Positions 32,715 to 41,899 of a stretch of DNA of 44,729 bases are shown in pieces; position 1 is the stretch's first letter, and each line of letters begins with the position of its first letter. The notes under the pieces were generated by a model. It worked only from the letters and a program-made list of their open reading frames with translations. It made no database searches and was not told the origin of the DNA. The DNA is from Cellvibrio sp. UBA7671 (GTDB taxonomy: Bacteria > Pseudomonadota > Gammaproteobacteria > Pseudomonadales > Cellvibrionaceae): positions 1-44,729 of the forward strand of contig DLHJ01000017.1 of the NCBI GenBank assembly GCA_002483145.1, written 5' to 3'. The position numbers and the translations under genes are program-made.

Positions 32715-34559
32715 ATGCGAGCCAGGAATTGCTTGTTTTCTACCAGTATGCTGTTGTTAATAGGCAGCATAGCCATAGCGCCAGTTGTATTAGCGCAAAA
32801 TTCCAACAACAAACCAAGCGCACTGAATATCACGAAACTGGATGATAAAACCGCGACAATTAGCGCGCGTTTTTCTACGCTTTCAACACGTGAAAAAAAG
32901 GTGGGAATTTTTCTCGACAAAGAAGCTGTGACACTTTTGGATGATGGAACCGGCGGCGATCTGCGCGCAGGTGACGGCTTATTCAGTGCTAAAGTGGATT
33001 TTGATTTTGAAGCGTTTACCAAAGCGAATATGCAATTGGCGAAGTTCACCGACGGGGAAAAAAGTAATCTCTTTGCTCCCGGCGGCCGCCAACAAATAAC
33101 GCGGCAGCGCATTGCGATCAGTGGCGATAAAACGGAAATTTTCGGTGTGAGTAACGGCAAGGAACAAATTTTCACACTGCCATTTGACCCGACATTAATT
33201 AAGGTCAACCAGCCGATTGCGTTGCCATTATTTAATTTTCCGATTGGACTACCGGTCGATTTTGACCCTGTACCCGCTGCCTCAGTCAGCATTCCGCAAT
33301 CGCTCATGATTACCGATGTGAGTGTGGTCAATGATCCCGGCCGCACCTGGGCTTGCCCTACCAGCAGTACATCACCCGTAGGTAATGCAACCGGTGAATG
33401 GACCTTTTGGCGCTTGATGGAAAATATGGCGAATGGGACTTCTTCTACTTCCGATTACATTAAAGCACTCTTTAAACATTGGACGATTAACCAAACAATA
33501 AATGGTTTTAACGTTGCTGCACGGCTTGGTGTTTATCAGGAAGTGATTAAGGATTGGGAGATTCGCAGCGGCGGCCCGGGCGCAACGCTGTTGCCACAGG
33601 AAAGTCCTTTCCGTTTACTTGGCATTGTATTGCGTGCAGATTTGCGTGGCGGCACCGGCCCTTATGCGGGTGGTGACGCCGGTGAAGGCCGCTTTGTGTT
33701 TGCCCTGCACGATGGCAATTGCAACAACTTGAGTAAAACCCTGATCCTCGAATACAAAGTACCGATTGCGGGCTGCACCAATATCCGTACCTGGGCGCAA
33801 AAGTGGATCGACCTCGCCAGCTCAGCCAATTACAACAATGATTTGGCAAGCCTGACCAATGTATTCACCGCGGCTGGTGCAAATCCTTCCGCCCCCAACC
33901 AAAGTGCCATAGGCCAGGTGCGCACCAATGAGCTGTTACCCGGTTCGCCTTTCTGGGAGCTGCGTGAATTTGTATTGCCAGCCAGTGGAGGCAATTTGGT
34001 GGAGACCGATGTCAAACAAGAGCCGCATATGAGCTTCAACAACTCTTTGACTCTGGCCACCTATATCAACGCGAATTGGCCACTACTCGTCGGCCCGCCT
34101 TCAGGGCAGCACACAATTCCCTTGAGCTTTATGGGCAATCCTTTTGCTGCGGGCAGCGCGCCAGTCATGTCGATGTGGAATGCTCCTGCAGCCTCGTTGA
34201 CGGTGCCATTGACACCAGCTCCCGGAACACCACCGCCCGCCACAGTGAGAGACGATGCCTTGTTTGAGCTGGCGCTCAACACCTGTAGCGGCTGTCACCT
34301 GATGGAAACCGGAACCCCCTTTGCGCACCTGGATTACAACTCGGTTCCCGGCATGCCTGCGCAGCTATCCGGATTCCTGACCGGCATTTCTATTCCCGAT
34401 CCACGCAACCCGGCGGTGATGCGCAATTTCAACGATCTGGCACGGCGTGCGGCGGATTTAACCGTAGCAGCTAATATGAGCTGCGGTCGAATTGCCCCCA
34501 TAGGCAACCTGCTGTTAAATGAATTGAGCTCACCTGCAAGACTTAGGGCTGTGCATTAA
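32715..34559 (+). CDS. Large secreted protein with CxxCH haem motif
   Basis: A 614-residue exported protein with a signal peptide (about 1-27, ending VVLA before QNSN). An N-terminal Ig-like segment contains LLDDGTGGDLRAGDGLFSA, the pattern of calcium-binding choice-of-anchor-X-type domains. A long middle region with no recognised family follows. Near the C-terminus is a single cytochrome-c-type motif, CSGCH, at about residues 524-528 (NTCSGCHLMETGTPFAH), with Met in GMPAQL as a possible distal ligand. Three other Cys could form disulfides. AAGGGGG precedes the ATG. Function unknown; a single c-type haem would require periplasmic maturation. Confidence 0.75.
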   Translation: MRARNCLFSTSMLLLIGSIAIAPVVLAQNSNNKPSALNITKLDDKTATISARFSTLSTREKKVGIFLDKEAVTLLDDGTGGDLRAGDGLFSAKVDFDFEAFTKANMQLAKFTDGEKSNLFAPGGRQQITRQRIAISGDKTEIFGVSNGKEQIFTLPFDPTLIKVNQPIALPLFNFPIGLPVDFDPVPAASVSIPQSLMITDVSVVNDPGRTWACPTSSTSPVGNATGEWTFWRLMENMANGTSSTSDYIKALFKHWTINQTINGFNVAARLGVYQEVIKDWEIRSGGPGATLLPQESPFRLLGIVLRADLRGGTGPYAGGDAGEGRFVFALHDGNCNNLSKTLILEYKVPIAGCTNIRTWAQKWIDLASSANYNNDLASLTNVFTAAGANPSAPNQSAIGQVRTNELLPGSPFWELREFVLPASGGNLVETDVKQEPHMSFNNSLTLATYINANWPLLVGPPSGQHTIPLSFMGNPFAAGSAPVMSMWNAPAASLTVPLTPAPGTPPPATVRDDALFELALNTCSGCHLMETGTPFAHLDYNSVPGMPAQLSGFLTGISIPDPRNPAVMRNFNDLARRAADLTVAANMSCGRIAPIGNLLLNELSSPARLRAVH

Positions 34560-34586
34560 CCCATTGCGTCGCGTTCCCTAACCCTC

Positions 34587-34618
34587 AACTACAGGCGCTA
34601 GAAGCGCCTGTAGTTTCT
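34587..34618 (+). terminator. Rho-independent terminator
   Basis: AACTACAGGCGC and GCGCCTGTAGTT form a perfect 12-bp stem with a 5-nt loop, followed by a short T-rich tail. It ends the CxxCH protein transcript. Confidence 0.85.
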
Positions 34619-34715
34619 ATTGCCAACCACACTTCAGCACTGTAATAGCCTAGAATCAGCTATAGTTGAGAGACCCCTTCCCCCTCGCATCACCGCTTAT
34701 TCGCAGGAGCACGCC

Positions 34716-35246
34716 ATGAATCCCTATCACCAAAGCCTGATTTTAATTGGCATGCCCGGCGCGGGCAAAAGTACGTTGGGATTATTGCTGGCCAAAAATT
34801 TAGCCAAAGATTTTGTCGATACGGATTTGCTGATCCAACTGGAGCACCGCAAAACCCTGCAGGATATTCTGCATGAAAAAGGTTACCAGGCTTTGCGTGA
34901 AGCAGAGGAACGCGTACTGCTAAATGCGCAATACCCCAGCCATATTATTGCCACTGGTGGCAGCGCCGTTTACAGCGCCGCAGGCATGCAACATTTAAAA
35001 CAGTTCGGTCCGATTATTTTTTTGGATGTCAGCATCGAAATATTGGAGCAGCGGATTCACAACATAGATAACCGCGGCATAGCGCGCCCGGACAACCAAA
35101 CCTTTGCCGAGGTTTACGCGGAGCGTCGCCCTTTGTATTTGCAATACGCGGATATAGTGATCGATTGCAATGGAAAAAATCAGGAGCAGTTAGTGGATGA
35201 AATCATCTACGAAGAGGCAGATGCGTTTATCCAATATGAAGCCTGA
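34716..35246 (+). CDS. Shikimate kinase-like P-loop kinase
   Basis: From the ATG at 34716 (AGGAG upstream) the product is 176 residues. The P-loop GMPGAGKST (residues 12-20), DTDLLIQ, the substrate segment ATGGSAVYS and the lid ARPDNQTFAEVYAERRPLY match shikimate kinase. aro genes are not nearby, and the substrate-binding motif GRxxG is less clear, so another small acceptor is possible. It is convergent with the next gene, 18 nt away. The frame back to 34620 is non-conserved leader. Confidence 0.78.
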   Translation: MNPYHQSLILIGMPGAGKSTLGLLLAKNLAKDFVDTDLLIQLEHRKTLQDILHEKGYQALREAEERVLLNAQYPSHIIATGGSAVYSAAGMQHLKQFGPIIFLDVSIEILEQRIHNIDNRGIARPDNQTFAEVYAERRPLYLQYADIVIDCNGKNQEQLVDEIIYEEADAFIQYEA

Positions 35247-35264
35247 TTTTTCACCCCTCTCCCA

Positions 35265-36431
35265 TTAAAAAAGCTCTACCCGGCTATCACTTTCAATTGC
35301 AGTGGGTTGTACATCCTCCTTTGATTGCAACAGACTTGATACTGTATCCAGCTGTTGCAGCAAACTGCGAAAATGTTCTTCCACTGCAGAGGTCGCCTCT
35401 TGCAAACCTTCCAGCGAATTAAGCGCGCGCTCTGAAAGCCCTAATAATTCCGCCTCTTGCCCCATATTTAAATCTAAACCGGTAGCCATAACACGTAGGG
35501 AATCGGATAAACCCGTCATAATATCTTTGACCGAATTGCGGTTATCGCGCGATGCCATTTCCAACAACATCATCACCATCCGGGTATTGTCCTGCTGAAT
35601 TTTCAAGAGCGTATTGACCTTGAGGGTTTTTGCGCGCGCTTCTGCAATCGACACCAAATGCGCTAACACATCACGCAGGCGCCCATAGCGCTCTGCATCC
35701 AGATAAGGTGCATCAGTGATTAACAATTGAATATGGTCGAAGCTGAACAATAAAAAGCGCCCCTGGGATACGATGCGCGCATCTGACTCGCGCGCACTGT
35801 GCAATAAGCGCTGGTAGGAAATAGAAACATCGGCAGGAAATAAGGTGATGTCCTCATCAAATATAAATTGGATCACGCCCTCCAAGCGTAAATCTTTCAA
35901 GCAGGTAAGCAGGAGTTGCGCGAGGCGATGCAAATCCATCACCACCTGCACTTTTTCAGCAAACACCGCGACGGTCCCCATTTCAGATGCGGATGACATG
36001 GCTGTAAATGCAATCGCGGAAAAATTTTTTAATTCTTCCTGCAAACTATTAATCGCTAATTTGTCTTCATGGATTTTGTTCAACACCACTGCAAAATCCG
36101 CCTGGTTCATAGCGCAGGAAACATAACCATCTACACCCGCCATAGTGAGCTGTACACGCGCTTCGGGGTGGCTGTTATCGGCTAAAAAACCAAGCTTGGG
36201 AAGTTGCGGGGGGATGGTTGAAAGCCAGAGCGGGTCCAGAGGAGCGGCGCCCGCCACGAGTATCACAATGTCCACTTGGGAGCAGAGGTTAGCGAACTCA
36301 TCCGCAGTGGCCAGCGTCTGCTCAAAGGTGACCGCATTGCTGGATAACTGACCTTGCCTATCGATAATAATTTGCTGATCCGGAACCCGGAAACATCTAC
36401 CCGGATTGCCCAATAACCACAGTGCGTCCAT
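35265..36431 (-). CDS. Pseudo-receiver-like regulatory protein
   Basis: From the ATG at 36431 (AGGACG upstream) the product is 388 residues. The first 120 residues look like a receiver fold lacking the phospho-Asp (IVILVAGAAPLDPLWLS, then KLGFLADNSHPEARVQLTMAGVDGYVSCAMNQADF). The middle is unassigned and contains FSFDHIQLLITDAPYLDAERYGRLRDVL. The C-terminus is a long helical region (SDSLRVMATGLDLNMGQEAELLGLSERALNSLEGLQEATSAVEEHFRSLLQQLDTV). No HTH or enzyme motif is seen. It may act as a scaffold or signalling adaptor. Family not recognised. Confidence 0.7.
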   Translation of the reverse strand: MDALWLLGNPGRCFRVPDQQIIIDRQGQLSSNAVTFEQTLATADEFANLCSQVDIVILVAGAAPLDPLWLSTIPPQLPKLGFLADNSHPEARVQLTMAGVDGYVSCAMNQADFAVVLNKIHEDKLAINSLQEELKNFSAIAFTAMSSASEMGTVAVFAEKVQVVMDLHRLAQLLLTCLKDLRLEGVIQFIFDEDITLFPADVSISYQRLLHSARESDARIVSQGRFLLFSFDHIQLLITDAPYLDAERYGRLRDVLAHLVSIAEARAKTLKVNTLLKIQQDNTRMVMMLLEMASRDNRNSVKDIMTGLSDSLRVMATGLDLNMGQEAELLGLSERALNSLEGLQEATSAVEEHFRSLLQQLDTVSSLLQSKEDVQPTAIESDSRVELF

Positions 36432-36619
36432 AAGGTCGTCCTCGACAAAATCACTCACTATCACTTAAAAGCTGCAAGACTAGCGCCTAAAATATAGGCA
36501 GCAATTGCTATATCCGTCAGACAATTTGTGAATAAGTGTCGCCCGAAAACGTAAAGAGTGAAATTTGCCGCCCATGGGCGTAGAGTGGCAGCCCCTCCGA
36601 TGACCACCGAGACAGCGCA

Positions 36620-37333
36620 ATGGAACCAATAGAAAACCCTATTCCCCAAGAGGAACCCGCCCTGCTCAATGCCATAGAAGCCCGCGTACTGGGTTCGCTA
36701 ATGGAAAAACAACTCACCACTCCCGACCAATATCCGCTGACGTTGAACAGCCTACTGCTGGCCTGCAACCAGAAAACCAGCCGCGAGCCAATCAGCAATT
36801 ATGAAAGTGGCGTTGTGCAGCGCGCAGTGAGTGAATTGCAAGACCGCAATTTTGTGGCAGTCGATTACGGCAACCGCGCAGCGCGTTACGACCAGCGCCT
36901 GACCCGCGTGCTCAGTGTCGATAAACCTACCCAGGCAATCCTTACCGTAATGCTATTGCGCGGCCCGCAAACCGTAGCGGAAATTTTAACCCGCACCCAG
37001 CGCATGGCCGAGTTTGCCAGCGCGCAAGCGCTGGAAGAAAAACTGCAACAACTCTGCGCTAAAACCAAACCGGTGGTGGTACACATCCCCCGCCAAATTG
37101 GCCAGCGCGAAGACCGCTATATGCATTTGCTGTGCGGCAAACCGGATTTAGCGGCGATCGCTGCAATGCAAAATTCCACTGCCAGCCCAAGTAGAGGCAG
37201 CAGTGGTAACGATGAGCATACAGCGCAACTGGAACAAAAAATTCAACAGCTCGAAAGCCGTGTCGAATTATTGGAAAAACAAGTCGCCACCCTGATGGAT
37301 TTAAACGGTGTCAGCAACGCCGATTTGACGTGA
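36620..37333 (+). CDS. yceH: YceH family (DUF480) protein
   Basis: A 237-residue protein with the conserved N-terminal winged-helix pair of UPF0502: ALLNAIEARVLGSLMEKQLTTPDQYPLTLNSLLLACNQKTSREPI, then MLLRGPQTVAEILTRTQRMAEF. The C-terminus has a coiled coil (LEQKIQQLESRVELLEKQVATL). E. coli YceH is of unknown function. The ATG follows the sequence GACAGCGCA without a strong ribosome-binding site. Confidence 0.93.
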   Translation: MEPIENPIPQEEPALLNAIEARVLGSLMEKQLTTPDQYPLTLNSLLLACNQKTSREPISNYESGVVQRAVSELQDRNFVAVDYGNRAARYDQRLTRVLSVDKPTQAILTVMLLRGPQTVAEILTRTQRMAEFASAQALEEKLQQLCAKTKPVVVHIPRQIGQREDRYMHLLCGKPDLAAIAAMQNSTASPSRGSSGNDEHTAQLEQKIQQLESRVELLEKQVATLMDLNGVSNADLT

Positions 37334-37403
37334 ATTCACGCAAAACAACAGTCATAGACGTTATCAATTTATTCAAGTGTGATTTAAAAGAAAGGTAAAA
37401 CCC

Positions 37404-37772
37404 ATGACCGCAGCAACAACCGCAAACGAAAAAAAAGCCCCACAGCGCAGCAAACGTTTGCGTAAAAAATTATTCCAAGACGAGTTCGCCACCTTTGGTT
37501 TTGAATTGGAATGCGAATTTAAAAACGACCTGACCGATGAAACCATCAGCCAATTTGTCGATAGCTTTTTTATCGATGCAATCAATGCTGAAAACCTGGT
37601 ATTTGGCGGCGGCTTATCTAGTAAACGCCTGTCCGGCTTTATCGGCTCAAGCAAACGCTACGGCTCAGCCACTGAAGCCGACAAAACAAAATTGCTTGCC
37701 TGGCTCAAAGCGCAACCACAGGTAGCGACGGTAGAACTGGGTGAAATTATTGATGCGAATTACTATGTCTAA
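37404..37772 (+). CDS. yggL: YggL family (DUF469) 50S ribosome-associated protein
   Basis: A 122-residue protein with KRLRKKLFQDEFATFGFELECEF and the Gly-rich VFGGGLSSKRLSGFIGSSKRYGSATEADK segment of the YggL family. E. coli YggL binds the 50S subunit. AAAGAAAGG precedes the ATG. A strong terminator follows. It starts about 70 nt after yceH and may share its transcript. Confidence 0.93.
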   Translation: MTAATTANEKKAPQRSKRLRKKLFQDEFATFGFELECEFKNDLTDETISQFVDSFFIDAINAENLVFGGGLSSKRLSGFIGSSKRYGSATEADKTKLLAWLKAQPQVATVELGEIIDANYYV

Positions 37773-37806
37773 TTAGGTTTCGCGCGATACTATTTCCATC
37801 CAATGC

Positions 37807-37840
37807 AAAAAGCCCGCACAAATTTTTGTGCGGGCTTTTT
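37807..37840. terminator. Bidirectional rho-independent terminator
   Basis: AAAAAGCCCGCACAAA and TTTGTGCGGGCTTTTT form a perfect 16-bp stem with a 2-nt loop. It separates yggL from the convergent secreted-protein gene and serves both strands. Confidence 0.93.
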
Positions 37841-37865
37841 GTTGGTCTTATTTCAACAAACTCAG

Positions 37866-38477
37866 CTATTGGCCAGAACTGAAATTGGTGTACTTAACCA
37901 ACACCGATGTGTAAGTCTGACCACCACTCTCATTGATGTGTTTTACGTCGGCTTTCACTTCTGGTGAATACCAATATACATCGTTCATAGCACTGCTCCC
38001 GCGCGCATTCTTAAATGTTCCGCGATGCACAATCTTGAACGCTGAATATGTACCACTCGGCACGGTAATTTTTTCAAATGCAACCACTTCTACATCTTGC
38101 CTTGTATAACCAGTAGTACCGTCGTCACTAGTCCAGCTTTCTTCGTACTCCCATTTGGCTCCTACTTTCAGGGGCCATTTGCGAAAAACCTTTTCATTGA
38201 CCTTGGAGTCAGTTTGGTCTATTGCAGAAGTTTTTGAACCACCAGCGAATTTTTTAACGAATTTCTTTTCGCCAGCATCCAGAACAACCGTACGCGTTTC
38301 AAAGCTCTCCATCAAAGCTCTATTCGGCTCGGCATCAACTACAAGTTTCTCCTTCCACTCCCATGTTTCACCAACAGTAAAACTCTCAATACCGGGACGC
38401 TGCGCTTCCTGAGCTATGGTATTGACGCTTGCCAAGCCGATGATAATGATTGTAATGAAAACTGAAGAAAATTTCAT
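37866..38477 (-). CDS. Secreted protein, DUF3108-like
   Basis: A 203-residue exported protein with a signal peptide (about 1-22, ending TIAQ before EAQRPG). The mature part is beta-rich, with repeated Trp-containing segments (FTVGETWEWKEKL, LKVGAKWEYEESW) and ITVPSGTYSAFKIVHRG, YWYSPEVKADVKH. The last two resemble DUF3108/TapB-like periplasmic proteins. No lipobox is present. It has its own upstream region. Function unknown. Confidence 0.7.
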   Translation of the reverse strand: MKFSSVFITIIIIGLASVNTIAQEAQRPGIESFTVGETWEWKEKLVVDAEPNRALMESFETRTVVLDAGEKKFVKKFAGGSKTSAIDQTDSKVNEKVFRKWPLKVGAKWEYEESWTSDDGTTGYTRQDVEVVAFEKITVPSGTYSAFKIVHRGTFKNARGSSAMNDVYWYSPEVKADVKHINESGGQTYTSVLVKYTNFSSGQ

Positions 38478-38697
38478 TTGTAAATCCTTTAATGTGAATG
38501 AGACAGACTTTCAGATGTCAATTAAATTAGGAAGATCAGCATCCGCAACATCGCTTTGTTATGTTCGCTTTAATTTTTTTAGTATTTTTACTTTTGCGTC
38601 AACGGAACACAGCTACCTTATATTATCGACATACACCTAACAATCAAAAGTTAGGCGATGTGGTGCTGGCTAGGGCACTAATGATAAATAATGAAAT

Positions 38698-38735
38698 AAA
38701 AAAGGCTGTGCCGGTTTAACACCGGGCACAGCCTT
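38698..38735 (-). terminator. Rho-independent terminator of the lipoprotein gene
   Basis: AAGGCTGTGCC and GGCACAGCCTT (38702-38712 and 38725-38735) form an 11-bp stem. On the minus strand a T6-run follows directly. Confidence 0.85.
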
Positions 38736-38753
38736 CTTAAAATCCGTATTACT

Positions 38754-38785
38754 AATCAAGCCCCTGTTTATAGAGGGGCTTGATT
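38754..38785 (-). terminator. Second hairpin directly after the lipoprotein stop
   Basis: AATCAAGCCCCT and AGGGGCTTGATT form a perfect 12-bp stem with an 8-nt loop only 8 nt after the stop codon. It lacks a T-run and may stabilise the mRNA end ahead of the true terminator. Confidence 0.55.
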
Positions 38786-38793
38786 TAATGCAA

Positions 38794-41376
38794 CTACGGT
38801 AACGCGATAATCGAAACAGAACCTACCGGATCATAGGAGTAATCGTCTTTCGCTTCGCCTTCATCCGCCGTCAGAATAAATTTTCCGTCCGGTGAGAAGG
38901 TCAGCATATCTGGCAAGGCACCTACTTTGGCGATACCTAACAATGCATAGGTTGATGTATCAAACACCACCACTGTGCCCTGCTGGGTTTTATCAACACC
39001 TTGTAACGCACCCGCCAATTTTCCATTCTTGACGGCAACACTGTTAATACCGCCAGCGTAGGGGCTGAGGTCAATGGTGGTCAGCAATGACAATTTAGTT
39101 GGGTCGGCAAGGTTCAATACTTCGATGCGCGAATTTTTCAGCAGGGTGCCGTTATTCAATACAAACAAATGTTTGGTAATTGGATCATAGGCGCTGATCT
39201 CCGCTGCTGCTGCGCCGCCTTCCAATACCAGGCGCGATGCAAAACTGAATACACCGTTCGCATCACTTTGGTAAACAGTGACGTTGCCGCTGTCTTCATT
39301 GGATACCACTAACAATGGATTGCCGTTAGGGCTATCTGCTGCGCTGACAAACAGAATGCCTTCAGGTGCATCATCACCGGTGGTTTTGAGGAATTGTTTG
39401 AAGCTGATGTTGCTGATGTCGGTAATATCGTAAACCGCAACTGCATCGGCGCGTTCAAGGCCAACAAACACAAAACGTTTGGAGCCGATCATACCAATCG
39501 TCAGATTTTCCGGTTCAACGCCTTTGGCATCGCTACGGTCATCCGGATAAGCATTAGCCGTATTCGCCTGCACCTCCAGATCTTTGCCGCTGTCATACAC
39601 TTGCGCGCCGGTAGTGCCATTCCAGATACTAAATGAACGCGCACCAAAACTCAGCAAGTCGCTGTAGAGTGTTTCGGCAGTTGATGATTTAGCAAATTGC
39701 GTAACAACCAAGCGGCCTAATTGCGCATCTTTTTTCAATTCAACAGCATTGGGGAAATCAGATTCATCCAATGTCAGGCCAGAGACTTTTACACCTTCAA
39801 CAAAATTGGTGTAGTAATCGCGCACATCGCCTTCGTTCGCGGTAATCACATAATCCATTCCGCCTTCATTAAAAGTCGCTATACCATCGGGCTGATACAT
39901 ACCAAATACTTTTGGATACTTGGCAAAAGCAATTTTGCTGTCTTTATCACTCGGGTCGATTTCATTGCCGATCGCGCCGTAATCTTTAAATCCCAATGGA
40001 AACACATTGGTAATTGCCGGTGTGCCATTGAGATTGATACGCGCAAGGCCGTTATTTTCTTGCAAGCTTACCCAAGCAGTTTTTGAATCGGCAGCGACGG
40101 CAATATATTCTGGTTCAACATCTTTGGCTAAATCAGCATTCAAACCAAATATGCGGAAACCGCCTGCTTCTAATGTTGTTTCCTGATTGTTGTAGGAAGA
40201 AAAATTCAACGTAGTCACGGTTAAATTCAACGCGGGAGTTGCAAAATTTTTCAGCGCAGGTGATGCGTACAATTGCGGCTTGCTGGCATCGGCAAGATCA
40301 ATCCAGTTGCCTCCATCGGGCAGACGGCCGAAGGAATTGACATGGAAATCGCCGTAACTGATTTGGTCGCGCTGCTCACCTTTGTAAAACAGGGTAATAG
40401 TTTCTTTTTTGCCGATACCAAAAGTTTCCACACCACCATTGAGGATCGCGCCAGCTGGAGCATTTGCAGGCAAATCTGCACCCACGGCTAAATCGGTCAG
40501 CAAAATAATACGGCCTTTCGCCGGGATCTCTGTGCCCCCAGGAATTGGCATAGGTTTATTGCCGGTGTCCGTTAATGTCCATTCGCCTGCAGCAAAGGTA
40601 TAGGGCTGCTCACCTTTGTTATAAATTTCAATGTAATCAAAATTAATATCCGCGCGGCCACTGGATACGATTTCGTTAATCACAATATCTGTAGGGCCAG
40701 CAGGTGCGACCACAGCAGGCAATTTATTGCTTGCACCGGGTGTTGCTTCCAGTGCTTCGGTTTGAACATGCCATTCAGCACCATCAGGTAGGCGGCCAAA
40801 TGCATTAATGTGTGTGCCCTCACCCCATTTTTTCTGGTCGAGAATTTCGTTTTTGTAAACCAATAAGGCAGTATCGCCTTTACCCAAACCAAAATTCGCA
40901 GTACCACCGATCAAGGTAGATGCAGGTGCACCAAAAGGTATGGCGCTTTGGTCTACAGCAACCAATAAAAATCCTTTAGCAGAAATAACAGTGCCCGCTG
41001 GAATCACAATACCGGGAACCTTATCTTCAGCGAAACCTTTAATATCATTCACAGCCCACTCGTTAGCTGTAAAGGTGTAATCCGTATTTGCGGCGTTGTA
41101 GAGTTCGATGTAGTCATAACCACCGCCGTCAGAACGCATTTCGTTTAATACAATTTGCGGCGCAGGTGTTGGGGCGACGGATGCAGCAACACTCGACGCA
41201 GTGCTTGAGGCAACACTCGATGCCAGGCTAGAAGTAACACTGGAAACTGATGATGAAAGTTGGCTGGAAGATGAGGCACTGCTGGATGATTTATTATCGT
41301 CACCACCACAGGCAACAAGGGTAAGGGACACGGCAGCCAGTGCTGCCAGCTGTGGAATCTGTTGAATAAGCTTCAT
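38794..41376 (-). CDS. Large lipoprotein: two lamin-tail domains plus choice-of-anchor-I propeller
   Basis: An 860-residue protein with a signal peptide and lipobox LVAC (acylated Cys 23). A Ser-rich linker (about 30-65) follows. Two lamin-tail (LTD) domains come next: about 73-200 (IVLNEMRSDGGGYDYIELYN) and about 225-350 (IVINEIVSSGRADINFDYIEIYN). Both end with a matching block, FGRLPDGAEW and FGRLPDGGNW, so they are internal duplicates. From about 390 a beta-propeller of the choice-of-anchor-I type follows (GGMDYVITANEGDVRDYY, LPDMLTFSPDGKFILTADEGEAKDDY). The poly-Ser linker is typical of Cellvibrionaceae secreted proteins. It may act in surface or extracellular phosphate/nucleotide metabolism; this is inference. 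Confidence 0.88.
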   Translation of the reverse strand: MKLIQQIPQLAALAAVSLTLVACGGDDNKSSSSASSSSQLSSSVSSVTSSLASSVASSTASSVAASVAPTPAPQIVLNEMRSDGGGYDYIELYNAANTDYTFTANEWAVNDIKGFAEDKVPGIVIPAGTVISAKGFLLVAVDQSAIPFGAPASTLIGGTANFGLGKGDTALLVYKNEILDQKKWGEGTHINAFGRLPDGAEWHVQTEALEATPGASNKLPAVVAPAGPTDIVINEIVSSGRADINFDYIEIYNKGEQPYTFAAGEWTLTDTGNKPMPIPGGTEIPAKGRIILLTDLAVGADLPANAPAGAILNGGVETFGIGKKETITLFYKGEQRDQISYGDFHVNSFGRLPDGGNWIDLADASKPQLYASPALKNFATPALNLTVTTLNFSSYNNQETTLEAGGFRIFGLNADLAKDVEPEYIAVAADSKTAWVSLQENNGLARINLNGTPAITNVFPLGFKDYGAIGNEIDPSDKDSKIAFAKYPKVFGMYQPDGIATFNEGGMDYVITANEGDVRDYYTNFVEGVKVSGLTLDESDFPNAVELKKDAQLGRLVVTQFAKSSTAETLYSDLLSFGARSFSIWNGTTGAQVYDSGKDLEVQANTANAYPDDRSDAKGVEPENLTIGMIGSKRFVFVGLERADAVAVYDITDISNISFKQFLKTTGDDAPEGILFVSAADSPNGNPLLVVSNEDSGNVTVYQSDANGVFSFASRLVLEGGAAAAEISAYDPITKHLFVLNNGTLLKNSRIEVLNLADPTKLSLLTTIDLSPYAGGINSVAVKNGKLAGALQGVDKTQQGTVVVFDTSTYALLGIAKVGALPDMLTFSPDGKFILTADEGEAKDDYSYDPVGSVSIIALP

Positions 41377-41899
41377 AGTTATTCCTGTTGCTGAAAAATA
41401 AATAAATCCGAAACCTGCACAAAATTGAGCAGAAGGATTGCGATTAAATGGATATTTTCGGCGACAAGACTAATCAGCGTTTATGACGGATTCGCAACAA
41501 ATTTATGAAAGCTTGATGACATCCCCCCTCCCCACTTTCTCTCATGGGGCTGCAACGAGTAACCCCATCGAAAACCATCTCAGTACGATTAACGATATTA
41601 GGCCAGCGCAAAATCGATACCGCTGGAATAAGTAATAACGGCAATGTTGGTGGCTTATTTTTTCGGACAAAAAACAAACACAGAACCATATTGGTGCAAA
41701 GCAATTTCATTCGCACCAAAATAATCAGGCTCCTGCCCCAAAACAGAACCAAAACCAGCCTGTTTTTTCGCCACCACCGCCCTCTATATTCCATTTCATG
41801 AACTGGCGCACATTCTGCATGGCGTCAATTACAACTAAAAAAAATAGTCTTACCCCACTAAAACTATTACGACTCTTAAGAAACAGGTGAAGAAGACCT
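41377..41899. other. Divergent region between the lipoprotein and chemoreceptor genes
   Basis: 523 nt without a supported gene. A frame at 41544-41801 lacks coding character. The right end holds a sigma-54-like promoter at 41803-41820 for the chemoreceptor gene. AGGAATAACT precedes the lipoprotein ATG. Confidence 0.4.
41803..41820 (+). promoter_or_regulatory. Sigma-54-like promoter of the chemoreceptor gene
   Basis: CTGGCGCACATTCTGCAT has GG (41805-41806) and GC (41817-41818) exactly 10 nt apart, with TGGC-C and CTGCA close to consensus. The expected start near 41830 gives a leader of about 70 nt. Confidence 0.45.

Larger units (their letters stand above)
38478..38793. other. Intergenic region with three hairpins
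   Basis: AT-rich sequence. It holds a CCTAAC/GTTAGG hairpin at 38636-38655 and two terminator-like hairpins at 38698-38785 behind the large lipoprotein gene. The promoter of the DUF3108-like gene must lie in the first 100 nt, but no clear hexamers are visible. Confidence 0.4.

Noticed and set aside
38629-38661. attC-like CCTAAC/GTTAGG pair suggesting an integron cassette site
   Set aside because: The arms are only 8 nt apart, no integron integrase or cassette array is nearby, and the adjacent gene is on the wrong side. A plain hairpin explains it.
41544-41801. 85-codon frame in the lipoprotein/chemoreceptor intergenic region
   Set aside because: No ribosome-binding site, irregular composition and no family. 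It is probably non-coding control DNA.
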